NCBI GenBank assembly: GCA_902558885.1
Contig: CACEFQ010000009.1
Span: 1-64,000, forward strand
Source of the DNA: an uncultured SAR116 cluster alpha proteobacterium
Lineage (GTDB): Bacteria; Pseudomonadota; Alphaproteobacteria; Puniceispirillales; Marisalimonadaceae
Length of the DNA: 64,000 nt
Direction: 5' to 3'
The notes beneath the pieces were generated by a model that had not been told where the DNA came from, made no database searches, and was given only the letters and a program-made list of their open reading frames with translations. The position numbers were made by a program, and so were the translations under genes. Of this stretch, positions 55,503 through 64,000 are shown piece by piece; within the stretch, counting starts at the first letter, position 1; each line of letters opens with the position of its first letter.

Positions 55503-57794
55503 ATGAATAATTTAAATAAAATTCCATTTCACGACTCTTCTTTAAGGCATTCTACTGGTCAGGCTATTTATATAGATGATATGCCGGAGCAAGAAAATTT
55601 ATTGCACGGGGCTCCCGTTTTATCAAAATTTGCATGTGGTAAAATAAAAAAAATTAATTCTGACAAACTAAACGACCTACCATTTTTTACTAAAATCATA
55701 ACAGCAAAAGATATCCCTGGTGAAAATGAAATTGGTCCTATCAAAAATGGTGAACCTATTCTAGCAGAAGAATTTTTTTCATATTTAGGCCAACCAGTTG
55801 CGATTGTCTTAGCAAAAACAAATCAAGAAGCTATTTATGCGAGTAGCTTAGTTGAAATTGAAGTGGAGTTCACAACTAAACCTATTCTTAATTTAGACGA
55901 CGCGTATAAACAAAAATCTTTTTTAGAAGATCCAATGATTTTAGAAAAAGGGAACGTTAAAAAGGAGATGTTGCAATCAGATTATAGATTATCTGGAGAT
56001 TTCGAAATCGGTGGACAAGATCATTTTTATTTAGAAACTCATGTTGCCATGACTTTTCCTGGTGAGAATAACGAATATGTTGTGTGGTCAAGTACTCAGC
56101 ATCCTACCGAGGTTCAACACGGTGTTGGAAAGGTTTTAAATATACCATCAGCAAAAATTGATAGTAAAGTTAGAAGGTTAGGAGGTGGGTTTGGTGGAAA
56201 AGAGAGCCAAGCAACTATTTTTGCAGCAATGTCTGCCTTAGGTGCTTATGTAACACAAAAACCAGTAAAGATACGTCTTAACAGACATAACGATATGACT
56301 GCATCAGGGAAAAGACATGACTTCAAAGTATACTTCACCGCAGGATTTACAGTTGATGGTAAGATTCTGGCTTTAGACATAAAACTTCTAAGTAATGGTG
56401 GTAACGTCCTAGACCTTTCAGGGCCTGTAATGACAAGAGCTTTAACTCACCTTGATAATTGTTACTTTATAAAATCACTTAAAGCTATTGGTTATGTATG
56501 TAAAACGAATACAGTTTCAAATACTGCCTTTAGAGGTTTTGGTGGTCCACAAGGAATGTTGGCTATTGAAAATATACTTTATTCAGTTAGTCAACATTTA
56601 CAAAAGCCAATAGATAAAATTCGCCAAATAAATTATTACTCGAGATTAAATGGTCTTAAAACACCATATGGTCAAATTGTTAAAAATCCAAGAATTGAAA
56701 GGGTTTTAAAAGAAATATACAAGTTAAGCGACTATAAAAATAGAATAAGAAATATTAAAGAATTTAACTTAAATCAAAAAAATAATAATTTACCTTTCAG
56801 AAAAGGCATTGCCTTAATGCCTGCAAAATTTGGTATTTCATTTAATAAACCATCTTTAAATCAAGGTGGTGCCCTCGTCCATGTTTATTCTGATGGATCA
56901 ATAAGATTAAATCACGGTGGTACTGAGATGGGGCAAGGCTTATTTATCAAAGTTGCACAAGTAGTAGCGGAATGCTTTAAGGTTTCTGTTGACCAAATTC
57001 ATATAACATCGACTAATACAGCAGAGGTTCCAAATACGTCCGCAACAGCAGCATCATCTGGATCAGATTTAAATGGAATGGCTGCATGGAATGCTTCAAA
57101 CATTATAAAAAATAGAATGGTTGATCATGCTGCGAAATTATTTAAAAAAAATAAAAAAGATATAATTCTTAATGACGGTAGGATTGTTTGTGGTAACAAA
57201 AGCTTATCTTTTTCAGAATTGGCATTTTCATGTTGGGAAAATCGTATCTCTCTATCATCCACAGGGTATTATAAAACTCCTAAAATTTATTGGGATCAAG
57301 GCAAGTTAAAAGGTCATCCTTATTTTTACTTTACTTGGGGAGCCGCAATCTCTGAGGCTTTGTTAGATATTAATACAGGTGAGAGTAGAATCTTAAGGGC
57401 TAATATTGTTCAAGATTGCGGAAATTCTTTGAATGAAAGTATTGATATTGGTCAAATTGAAGGCGGATTTGTCCAGGGACTTGGTTGGTTGACATGTGAA
57501 GAATTATGTTTTTCTCAAGAAGGAAAATTATTAACAACTGGGCCATCAACATATAAATTGCCTGGAAGCCGAGATATACCTAAGGTTTTTAATGTTAAAT
57601 TATTAGAAAATGCTGATAATGAAGAAAAAACAATTTTTAGGTCAAAAGCTGTTGGTGAGCCACCTCTTTTATTAGCAATTTCTCATTTTTTAGCCCTTAA
57701 GGAAGCAATTAAAGATTCATCGGAAGAAACTAAGCCTGAATTGCTTAATTCACCTGCGACTCCATCTGAGATTTTAAGAGTATTAAAGGCTTAA
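55503..57794 (+). CDS. xdhB: Xanthine dehydrogenase molybdopterin subunit
   Basis: 763 residues, usual length. Oxidises hypoxanthine to xanthine and xanthine to urate at a molybdenum centre. Seen: GGGFGGKES, GFGGPQG, GGTEMGQGLF for the cofactor and Glu719 in KAVGEPPLL, the catalytic base. The XdhC sulfur-insertion chaperone is not in this window. Followed by an NCS2 permease after 81 bases with a small hairpin. Confidence 0.95.
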   Translation: MNNLNKIPFHDSSLRHSTGQAIYIDDMPEQENLLHGAPVLSKFACGKIKKINSDKLNDLPFFTKIITAKDIPGENEIGPIKNGEPILAEEFFSYLGQPVAIVLAKTNQEAIYASSLVEIEVEFTTKPILNLDDAYKQKSFLEDPMILEKGNVKKEMLQSDYRLSGDFEIGGQDHFYLETHVAMTFPGENNEYVVWSSTQHPTEVQHGVGKVLNIPSAKIDSKVRRLGGGFGGKESQATIFAAMSALGAYVTQKPVKIRLNRHNDMTASGKRHDFKVYFTAGFTVDGKILALDIKLLSNGGNVLDLSGPVMTRALTHLDNCYFIKSLKAIGYVCKTNTVSNTAFRGFGGPQGMLAIENILYSVSQHLQKPIDKIRQINYYSRLNGLKTPYGQIVKNPRIERVLKEIYKLSDYKNRIRNIKEFNLNQKNNNLPFRKGIALMPAKFGISFNKPSLNQGGALVHVYSDGSIRLNHGGTEMGQGLFIKVAQVVAECFKVSVDQIHITSTNTAEVPNTSATAASSGSDLNGMAAWNASNIIKNRMVDHAAKLFKKNKKDIILNDGRIVCGNKSLSFSELAFSCWENRISLSSTGYYKTPKIYWDQGKLKGHPYFYFTWGAAISEALLDINTGESRILRANIVQDCGNSLNESIDIGQIEGGFVQGLGWLTCEELCFSQEGKLLTTGPSTYKLPGSRDIPKVFNVKLLENADNEEKTIFRSKAVGEPPLLLAISHFLALKEAIKDSSEETKPELLNSPATPSEILRVLKA

Positions 57795-57800
57795 CAAGTT

Positions 57801-57822
57801 AACAACATTTTTGTTGTTTTTA
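57801..57822 (+). terminator. Weak hairpin between xdhB and NCS2 permease gene
   Basis: AACAACA and TGTTGTT form a 7-bp stem with a TTTT loop, followed by TTTTA. A weak, possibly partial terminator that could lower or separate expression of the permease from xdhAB. Confidence 0.4.
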
Positions 57823-57875
57823 TCTATATCTTGTGATCTTGTTATCGAGTTTTACAACATATAGAGGAGGTATTT

Positions 57876-59201
57876 ATGAGTGCCTTAGAAAACGTTTCAC
57901 AAGAAGATTTAAAAAATCCTGATTATGTTCCACCTCTGCAAGTAGGTTTGGTTCTTGGGCTACAACATGTATTAGCGATGTTTGTAAGTAACATAACACC
58001 ATCGATAATTATTGCTGGAGCTGCAGGCTTTGCGTTTGGTAGTGCAGACACGATTTTTTTAATTCAAATGTCTATGCTATTTGCAGGTATAGCCACATTA
58101 ATGCAAACAATTGGAATGGGTCCAATAGGAGCTAGGCTCCCAGTAATGCAAGGTACTAGTTTTGCTTTTGTTCCTGTCATGATTGGAGCAGCAAAAATGG
58201 GAATGGGTACATTATTTGGAGGAATAGTTATTGGTGGTATTTTCCATGCATTCTTGGGTTCTTTTATTGGTAAAATCCGCCATTGGTTCCCTCCATTAGT
58301 ATCTGGAATAATTATATTAGCAATTGGAATTTATTTAATTCCTGTAGGTATTCAATATGCTGCAGGAGGTGCAGGTGAATTTAACATGTCTAAACCAACA
58401 TGGGGTGGCATGGGAAATTGGGGCCTTGCAATAATAGTTATTTTGGTTGCTTTTGGACTAAAGTTTTGGACCAAAGGAATTATATCTAGTGCTTCTGTAT
58501 TATTAGGTATGATAGTGGCTTATCTGATTGCTATTTTTATGGGAAGTGTAAATTTCTCTGGGGTAGAAAAAGCAGCTTGGTTTGCGTTGCCAGAACCATT
58601 TAAGTATGGATTTGATATTAATTTAACAGTGATCATAGCTATGTGTTTAATGTCAATTGTAAGTGCAATTGAAACTGTTGGAGATATTTCTGGTATTGCA
58701 AAGGGTGGTGCTAATAGAGAAGCCACAGATAAAGAAATACAAGGTGGCACCTATGCAGACGGAGTTGGAACTGCAGTTGCAGGTGTCTTTGGAGGTCTTC
58801 CAAACACCAGTTTTAGTCAAAATGTTGGATTGATATCTATGACTGGTGTTATGAGTAGATCAGTGGTTACGATAGCTGCAGTTTTTCTTGTGCTTTGTGG
58901 CTTAGTTCCTAAAATAGGGGCCATAGTATCATCTATGCCAATAGCAGTTTTAGGTGGAGGTGTGATTGTAATGTTTGGAATGGTCGCATCTGCAGGTATT
59001 AATATGCTAAGTAGTGTCAATTGGAATAGACGAAATATGATGATTTTTGCTATATCACTCTCTATTGGCTTTGGTTTGCAAAAAGTTCCAGCTTCGGTTT
59101 CAGGACTAGGAACTGAGCTACAGATGTTAATGACATCTGGCTTGTTACCAGCTGCTTTCTTAGCGGTTGTACTGAACTTAATGCTTCCAGAAGAAAATTA
59201 A
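57876..59201 (+). CDS. NCS2-family nucleobase:cation symporter (xanthine/uracil permease type)
   Basis: 441 residues, about 12-14 membrane segments. QVGLVLGLQHVLAMFVSNITPS and the central SIVSAIETVGDISGIAKGG hold the conserved acidic and glutamate residues used for base binding; GTAVAGVFGGLPNTSFSQNVG is the NCS2 signature. AGGAGG precedes the ATG. Placed between xdhB and the deaminase gene, so it probably imports xanthine, urate or another oxopurine with a cation gradient. Confidence 0.92.
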   Translation: MSALENVSQEDLKNPDYVPPLQVGLVLGLQHVLAMFVSNITPSIIIAGAAGFAFGSADTIFLIQMSMLFAGIATLMQTIGMGPIGARLPVMQGTSFAFVPVMIGAAKMGMGTLFGGIVIGGIFHAFLGSFIGKIRHWFPPLVSGIIILAIGIYLIPVGIQYAAGGAGEFNMSKPTWGGMGNWGLAIIVILVAFGLKFWTKGIISSASVLLGMIVAYLIAIFMGSVNFSGVEKAAWFALPEPFKYGFDINLTVIIAMCLMSIVSAIETVGDISGIAKGGANREATDKEIQGGTYADGVGTAVAGVFGGLPNTSFSQNVGLISMTGVMSRSVVTIAAVFLVLCGLVPKIGAIVSSMPIAVLGGGVIVMFGMVASAGINMLSSVNWNRRNMMIFAISLSIGFGLQKVPASVSGLGTELQMLMTSGLLPAAFLAVVLNLMLPEEN

Positions 59202-59234
59202 ATAAGCATTTAAAAGTTTATTAAATATTGTTAC

Positions 59235-59271
59235 ATTACACCGCTAAAACAAAGCGGTGTAATTTTTTTTT
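59235..59271 (+). terminator. Rho-independent terminator after NCS2 permease gene
   Basis: ATTACACCGCT and AGCGGTGTAAT form an 11-bp GC-containing stem with a 7-base loop, followed by nine T. A strong terminator, 34 bases after the permease stop and just before the deaminase gene, which may therefore use read-through or its own promoter. Confidence 0.85.
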
Positions 59272-59279
59272 GTGTAAAT

Positions 59280-60632
59280 ATGTCAAAACTCTTAATTAAA
59301 AATGCAAGTGTTATTGCCACTATGGACGATGATAGAAAAGAGCTTATTAATAAATCTATTTATTGTGAAGGTGGTGAAATTATTGACATTGGAGACCTAA
59401 AAACTTTTAATTATAATCCTGAAATAGTTATTGATGCATTCGAGATGGTTATCATACCTGGTTTGGTGAATACACATCATCATTTATTTCAAAATTTGAC
59501 ACGCTGTTATCCAGGCTCCCAAAATGAGTCATTATTTGGATGGCTTACAAACTTATATCCTATTTGGAATAAAATTTTACCCTCTGATATTTATATTTCA
59601 ACTTTAATTGGATTATCTGAGATGGTTATTAGTGGGTGTACCACTTCTAGTGATCATTTATATCTCTTTCCAAATGGATCAAAACTTGAAAATCAAATTG
59701 AAGCGGCAGGTGAAGTCGGTTGTAGGTTTCATGCTACTAGAGGCTCAATGAGTATAGGTGTTAGTAAGGGAGGACTTCCACCAGACACACTTACTGAAAA
59801 CGAAAACTCAATTATAAAAGATTGCCAAAGGGTGATTGAAGGTTTTCATGATCCTTCTAAATTTTCAATGTTAAAAATTGCTTTAGCACCATGTTCTCCA
59901 TTTAGCGTTAGTCAAGATTTGATGAAGGAAACTGCTAACTTAGCTCGAAATTACTCGGTTAGTATGCATACTCATTTGGCAGAAAATGACGAAGATATTG
60001 TTTATACCAAAAAAACCTTTGGAATGACTCCAGGTGAATATATTGAAGACTTAGGTTGGGTTGGAGATGATGTTTGGCATGCTCATTGTGTAAAATTAAA
60101 TAAAGCTGAAATTGAATTATTTTCTAGGACAGGAACTGGTATTGCTCATTGTCCTTGTTCAAATATGAGGCTTGCAAGTGGGATAGCCCCTTTGAGAACC
60201 TGGATAGATAAAGGGGTTAAAGTAGGGTTAGGCGTAGATGGTTCAAGCTCAAATGATAGTGGATATCTTTTAAATGAAGCTCGTCAAGCAATGTTATTAC
60301 AGAGAGTTAATTTAGGGGCTAATCAATTTTCACCTAGAGAAGCATTATTCACAGCTACAAGGGGTGGTGCAGAAGTGTTAAACCGAAATGATATAGGTCA
60401 GATTGCTGTTGGCAAAGCTGCAGATTTTGCAATCTATGACTTAAATAAAATTGCTATGTCTGGAGCATGGAGTGACCCTTTGGCTGCTTTAGTATTATGT
60501 ACCCCTGCTGAAACTGCTTACACTATTTGCAATGGAGAGGTAATCTCTCAAAATGGTCATTTAAATAATTTTGATCTTAATTTATCTTTAGAAAAACACA
60601 AGGTTGCATCAAAAAGATTATTGGATTTATAG
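59280..60632 (+). CDS. 8-oxoguanine deaminase-type amidohydrolase
   Basis: 450 residues, metal-dependent (beta/alpha)8 hydrolase. Metal site: NTHHHLF, MHTHLAEN, HAHCV and the Asp in GVDGSSSNDS. The segment FHATRGSMSIGVSKGGLPPD resembles 8-oxoguanine deaminases, which turn 8-oxoguanine into urate, rather than cytosine or guanine deaminases. In the middle of xanthine/urate genes this fits: it would feed urate. AtzB/TrzN-like triazine hydrolases are close relatives, so the exact substrate needs a test. Its stop overlaps the convergent allA by 6 bases. Confidence 0.82.
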   Translation: MSKLLIKNASVIATMDDDRKELINKSIYCEGGEIIDIGDLKTFNYNPEIVIDAFEMVIIPGLVNTHHHLFQNLTRCYPGSQNESLFGWLTNLYPIWNKILPSDIYISTLIGLSEMVISGCTTSSDHLYLFPNGSKLENQIEAAGEVGCRFHATRGSMSIGVSKGGLPPDTLTENENSIIKDCQRVIEGFHDPSKFSMLKIALAPCSPFSVSQDLMKETANLARNYSVSMHTHLAENDEDIVYTKKTFGMTPGEYIEDLGWVGDDVWHAHCVKLNKAEIELFSRTGTGIAHCPCSNMRLASGIAPLRTWIDKGVKVGLGVDGSSSNDSGYLLNEARQAMLLQRVNLGANQFSPREALFTATRGGAEVLNRNDIGQIAVGKAADFAIYDLNKIAMSGAWSDPLAALVLCTPAETAYTICNGEVISQNGHLNNFDLNLSLEKHKVASKRLLDL

Positions 60633-61139
60633 AGTTATGAATCTAGTTTCATTATTTGTAAAATGATATTCTTTTAAATTAATAGAAGAATCTTCTTGAT
60701 CATTTATCCTGTCAATTACCCAAAAATCTTGTTTCTTTTTAACTAAAAGAGGGTGATGCCAAACATTTTTATTGTATGTGATACCAGTATCCCCATTTAC
60801 ATGGAAACATCTTAAAGTACTCAAATCTGGTACTTCATTTTTTTCTTCGCAAACAACTATTAACCAATCATAATTTTGAATAGGAAGAAAACTTTGAGAA
60901 GCAACAGGATGTTTCTCCATAATCTTTATTTCTATAGGAAGGTCTCTTGGTAAACCAGAAAAGATAGAAATGCCTGAATTTCCATTTTTACTTTCTAAAT
61001 CTAACTCAGAAACATTATGATACCTAGTAGTCGTTCCTTGATTGATAGAACGTAATTCTGATGCATTTTTCTTTTCTATAATATTCCCAAATCTAGAAAA
61101 AATATTAGTATCTATTTGTTCAATTAAAATAGTTTTCAT
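60627..61139 (-). CDS. allA: Ureidoglycolate lyase
   Basis: 170 residues, the usual AllA length, cupin-like fold. Splits ureidoglycolate into glyoxylate and urea. Family stretches: FSRFGNIIEKK near the start, FLPIQNYDWLIVVCEEKNEVPDL and GITYNKNVWHHPLLV with the histidines. One base after allantoicase in transcription order. Final step of the ureide route here. Confidence 0.92.
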   Translation of the reverse strand: MKTILIEQIDTNIFSRFGNIIEKKNASELRSINQGTTTRYHNVSELDLESKNGNSGISIFSGLPRDLPIEIKIMEKHPVASQSFLPIQNYDWLIVVCEEKNEVPDLSTLRCFHVNGDTGITYNKNVWHHPLLVKKKQDFWVIDRINDQEDSSINLKEYHFTNNETRFITL

Positions 61140-61140
61140 T

Positions 61141-62133
61141 TTACAATTTTAAACCAAAAATTCTTAATCTTGATACCCCTCCGTCAGGATATATATTTAA
61201 TCTGACATGAGTCACACCTTCAGTTGACGTGTCATCAACTTCGTAATTATGTATATTGTCTGCTTGTAGTTTAGATTTGCCCAATATGTACTTCCAGTTC
61301 TGAGAGTCATTTATAATTTCTTCTAAACTTTTATTTTCGCCAAAGTTTGAAGTCTGCACTGATGCTTGATCTGGATAATTTCCTTTAAAATGAGCGGTAT
61401 CTATTTCAATTTTTTTTATTAAACCTTTGGTTGCTAATTTAATTATAATCCAGTCATGACCGGGTTCTCTTCTCCTTCTTGTTTCCCAACCATCACCCAT
61501 TGTTTTTCCTCTTCCATCAGATAGAAGAGCAGATACGTCACCATAATGAGCATTATTATAAGCAATAATAGAACCACCTAATTTTAAGGATGATAATTCA
61601 ATTAGATCTTTTTTATTATTATAAATATCCCAATCAAATTTTACTTCACCAAACAATCTTAATCTTGCAACCCCTCCATCAGGAAAAATTTGTAATTTAA
61701 TGTAATTTACTTTTGATTTTGATTGTATCTTAAATTTATTACTGGAGTCTCCCTTTAAAGATGTTTTAGATATTATCTCAATCCAGTCAGAGTCATTATT
61801 AGGTTTTTGATCGCTGTACAAACCTTCAATTGAAGCAAAAGGAGGAAAATTTCCAGTGAAAAAACTTGTATCAATATCTACCTCAGAAATTGTTCCTGGA
61901 GATCCTAACTCTATTATAGCCCAATCATTACCACCATCTCTTCTTCTTTTACTCTCCCATCCATCCATCCACTTTCCATGCTCATCATACTTATCTTCAA
62001 TGAAAACTGGTTCTTTATCATCTAGCATACGTGAAGCTTCACCGAAGAAATCATCAGAAACTTCAATTATTTTTGTACCAATTTTTGGAGAAGCTAGATT
62101 AGTTAAATTTTGATTTTTATTGTTTACACTCAT
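61141..62133 (-). CDS. alc: Allantoicase
   Basis: 330 residues built from two similar jelly-roll domains: WMDGWESKRRRDGGNDWAII with IDTSFFTGNFP in the first and MGDGWETRRRREPGHDWIII with IDTAHFKGNYP in the second. Hydrolyses allantoate to ureidoglycolate and urea. Its place between the hydantoinase-type hydrolase and AllA gives a consecutive pathway order. Confidence 0.95.
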   Translation of the reverse strand: MSVNNKNQNLTNLASPKIGTKIIEVSDDFFGEASRMLDDKEPVFIEDKYDEHGKWMDGWESKRRRDGGNDWAIIELGSPGTISEVDIDTSFFTGNFPPFASIEGLYSDQKPNNDSDWIEIISKTSLKGDSSNKFKIQSKSKVNYIKLQIFPDGGVARLRLFGEVKFDWDIYNNKKDLIELSSLKLGGSIIAYNNAHYGDVSALLSDGRGKTMGDGWETRRRREPGHDWIIIKLATKGLIKKIEIDTAHFKGNYPDQASVQTSNFGENKSLEEIINDSQNWKYILGKSKLQADNIHNYEVDDTSTEGVTHVRLNIYPDGGVSRLRIFGLKL

Positions 62134-62148
62134 TTTTTTCCTATTTAT

Positions 62149-63555
62149 TTAAAGCATACAAAAATCTCTAGAAATATATTTTCCTAAATTTTTGTTAACT
62201 ATGAATTCATTCTTATCGTAAATTTTATTACCTCTTAACCAAGTTTGTATTGGCCATCCAGTAATATCTAGACCTTCATAAGGAGTATAATCAGAGCCAT
62301 GGCTGAGATTAATTTGTTGAATTTTATTTTTTTTATTAGGATCCCAAATTGTTATATCAGCATCAGATCCAACTTTAATTGATCCTTTTTTAGGATAAAG
62401 GCCATACATTTTGGCAGGATTAGTAGAAGTTAGCTCTACAAACCTTTCCAAGCTAATTCTATTTTTGCTTACACCCTCAGAAAACAAAATTGGCAATCTT
62501 GTTTCTACTCCTGGAATACCATTTGGAACCCATTTAAATGATGTTCTTGCTCCAGGCCTGTCTTTACCCTTACTATCCTTGAAACGGAATGGACAATGAT
62601 CTGATGAAAAGATATCGAAAGTTCCATCGATTAATCCATCCCAAATAGCTTGTTGACTTTCTAAATCTCTTGGTGGAGGAGAGCATACGTATTTTGCTCC
62701 CTCAAAATCCATATTTAATCCTTTCATATCATCTTCAGTTAAACAAATATACTGAGGGCAAGTTTCAGAAAAAATTTTAATTCCTCTATCTTTTGCCCAT
62801 TTAATTTGAGATAGTGCTTCCTCTCCCGAAACATGAACAATTACAATTGGAATATCAACTATTTGGGCATGACTTATGGCTCTGTGTGTTGCTTCTCTTT
62901 CCACAATCTGAGGCCGTGACAACCCATGATAATAAGGGGCTAATTTTCCTTCATCCTCTAATTTTTTAGTTAAAAATCTAATAGCATCATATCCTTCAGC
63001 ATGGACCATAACTAACGTTTTCTCATTTTTAGCTACTTCGAAAACTTTCAAGAGTTCTTCATCATTTAAAACTAGATCATCATATGTCATAAATACTTTG
63101 AAAGAGGTATAACCATCTCTTGCTAGTGCAGGGAGCTCTTGTCCTAAAACTTGTGGTGAAGGATCACTTATAATCAAGTGAAATGAAGTGTCTACATACA
63201 AATTGCCATTAGCCTTTTTATGATAATTTTCTACACTTTCTCTGAGAGATTGTCCTTTTTCTTGCATGGCAAAAGGTAAAACTGTGGTATTACCTCCAGC
63301 TGCGGCAGATTTTGTTGCGCTTTGAAAGTTATCAGCCATTTCAATGTCTGGTCCTGATGGTTGATCTATATGGACATGGGCATCTATACCGCCAGGCAGA
63401 ACCAATAGATTAGAAACATCTTCTACAATTTTTGCTTCAGCATTGATTTCGCCTATATCACAAATTTTTCCGTCAGAAACTGCAATGTCACAGTCTTCCA
63501 CACCATTTTCAGTTACTGTTTTTCCGTTTTTAAAAATTATGTCAAAGTTTTTCAT
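62149..63555 (-). CDS. Dihydropyrimidinase/hydantoinase-family hydrolase, probable allantoinase
   Basis: 468-residue cyclic amidohydrolase with the complete binuclear metal set: His60 and His62 (DAHVHI), carboxylated Lys153 (SFKVFMTYD), His185, His241 and Asp319 (SSDHCPF). Sequence style is D-hydantoinase/dihydropyrimidinase (HLIISDPSPQVLGQELPAL), not classic AllB. Located between puuD and alc, where an allantoinase is the missing step, so ring opening of allantoin is likely. Dihydropyrimidine hydrolysis is the alternative; upp nearby shows pyrimidine genes are present. Confidence 0.85.
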   Translation of the reverse strand: MKNFDIIFKNGKTVTENGVEDCDIAVSDGKICDIGEINAEAKIVEDVSNLLVLPGGIDAHVHIDQPSGPDIEMADNFQSATKSAAAGGNTTVLPFAMQEKGQSLRESVENYHKKANGNLYVDTSFHLIISDPSPQVLGQELPALARDGYTSFKVFMTYDDLVLNDEELLKVFEVAKNEKTLVMVHAEGYDAIRFLTKKLEDEGKLAPYYHGLSRPQIVEREATHRAISHAQIVDIPIVIVHVSGEEALSQIKWAKDRGIKIFSETCPQYICLTEDDMKGLNMDFEGAKYVCSPPPRDLESQQAIWDGLIDGTFDIFSSDHCPFRFKDSKGKDRPGARTSFKWVPNGIPGVETRLPILFSEGVSKNRISLERFVELTSTNPAKMYGLYPKKGSIKVGSDADITIWDPNKKNKIQQINLSHGSDYTPYEGLDITGWPIQTWLRGNKIYDKNEFIVNKNLGKYISRDFCML

Positions 63556-63572
63556 TAACTATTCTCCAATGA

Positions 63573-64000
63573 CTATTTATTTTTCATGTTATGAACGCTC
63601 ATATAAAGTTGATTAATTAAACTTCGTTCATTGTCTTCAAGGAAAGAAATATTACCAGGTGGCATCGCATATGATAACACAGACTGTTTATATATATTAT
63701 CAATGTTATTAATTATATCTGTAGATGTTTCTAAATTGACTAATTTTGGAGCATTTTTCATATTTTCCCATAAAGGCTCTTTCGCATGACACATTGAACA
63801 TTTAGATACAATTATCTCTTGAGCACTTACCAAAGTTTTTTCTGGGATTAGTTCGATCAAAGTAGCTGTGTTTTTTACGTCATTTAGTTTTGGTTTACCC
63901 AAGTCTGAAATATAAAAAATTATTGATCCTAGAATAATTATTGGAACACATACCCAATAAGGTGGTTTGGCTCCAGTATGTTTAATATTGAAAAAATGTC
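63573..64000 (-). CDS. puuD: Urate oxidase/hydroxylase PuuD, C-terminal part (cut by window edge)
   Basis: The visible 141 residues run from the right edge. They show a last membrane segment (PPYWVCVPIIILGSIIFYIS) and a cytochrome c domain with heme motif CSMCH and the axial Met region YAMPPGNISFL. This is the C-terminus of the membrane-bound urate oxidase PuuD, which turns urate to 5-hydroxyisourate and passes electrons to the respiratory chain. A TTG at 63902 is internal, because the frame continues to the edge. 17 bases before the allantoinase-like gene. Confidence 0.85.
   Translation of the reverse strand, partial: HFFNIKHTGAKPPYWVCVPIIILGSIIFYISDLGKPKLNDVKNTATLIELIPEKTLVSAQEIIVSKCSMCHAKEPLWENMKNAPKLVNLETSTDIINNIDNIYKQSVLSYAMPPGNISFLEDNERSLINQLYMSVHNMKNK

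Noticed and set aside
1-64000. CRISPR arrays, insertion sequences, prophage or integrase genes
   Set aside because: No regularly spaced repeats, transposase or phage genes were seen; tRNA genes are not flanked by integrase genes or direct repeats.

Overview
The window is AT-rich DNA with very short intergenic gaps (none over about 200 bases), many 1-11 base gene overlaps and complete bacterial operons. The gene order points to an alphaproteobacterium: murA next to a DUF2948 gene and his genes, then infA-maf-RNase E/G-yacG-tRNA-Phe. The compact AT-rich style and the wealth of importers for small organic compounds suggest a streamlined marine lineage (HIMB59, AEGEAN-169 or SAR11-like groups are candidates). 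The exact clade cannot be decided from the sequence alone.

Bases 1-24,300 are mostly housekeeping. They hold the 3' end of a sulfite reductase flavoprotein gene, a LysR regulator, glutamate synthase (gltBD), a few enzymes of unclear role, and the translation operon thrS-infC-rpmI-rplT-pheS-pheT. A tRNA-Thr, murA with two small alphaproteobacterial proteins, hisG-hisD, infA, maf, a minimal RNase E/G, a 56-residue yacG and a tRNA-Phe follow. infC appears to begin at an AUA codon.

Bases 24,300-39,400 are accessory. They hold a DUF1501/DUF1800 pair, a four-gene operon (2-hydroxyacid dehydrogenase, HpcH/HpaI aldolase, quinone-oxidoreductase-like enzyme, TauE/SafE exporter), and an orphan FecR-domain protein. 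A BMP-type ABC importer of the nucleoside/purine class and a TAXI-type TRAP transporter with a tiny membrane partner complete this part.

Bases 39,500-48,400 carry a tight operon for an acyl-CoA route (HMG-CoA-lyase-like enzyme, type III CoA-transferase, crotonase, isopropylmalate-dehydrogenase-like enzyme, PrpF-like isomerase, AbrB-type membrane protein). Its substrate is not known. A GFA-family protein, a DapA-like aldolase and an Ldh2/AllD-type dehydrogenase follow.

Bases 48,400-64,000 form a purine and ureide catabolic island. It has uracil phosphoribosyltransferase, a hydantoin/allantoin-type racemase, a PotABCD-like ABC importer split over a divergent promoter, xanthine dehydrogenase (xdhAB), an NCS2 purine permease, 8-oxoguanine deaminase, ureidoglycolate lyase, allantoicase, a dihydropyrimidinase-family hydrolase that probably acts as allantoinase, and the C-terminal end of the membrane cytochrome-c urate oxidase PuuD, cut by the right edge. 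Together these can take purines through xanthine, urate, allantoin and allantoate to glyoxylate and urea. The BMP importer at 31-36 kb probably feeds the same route.
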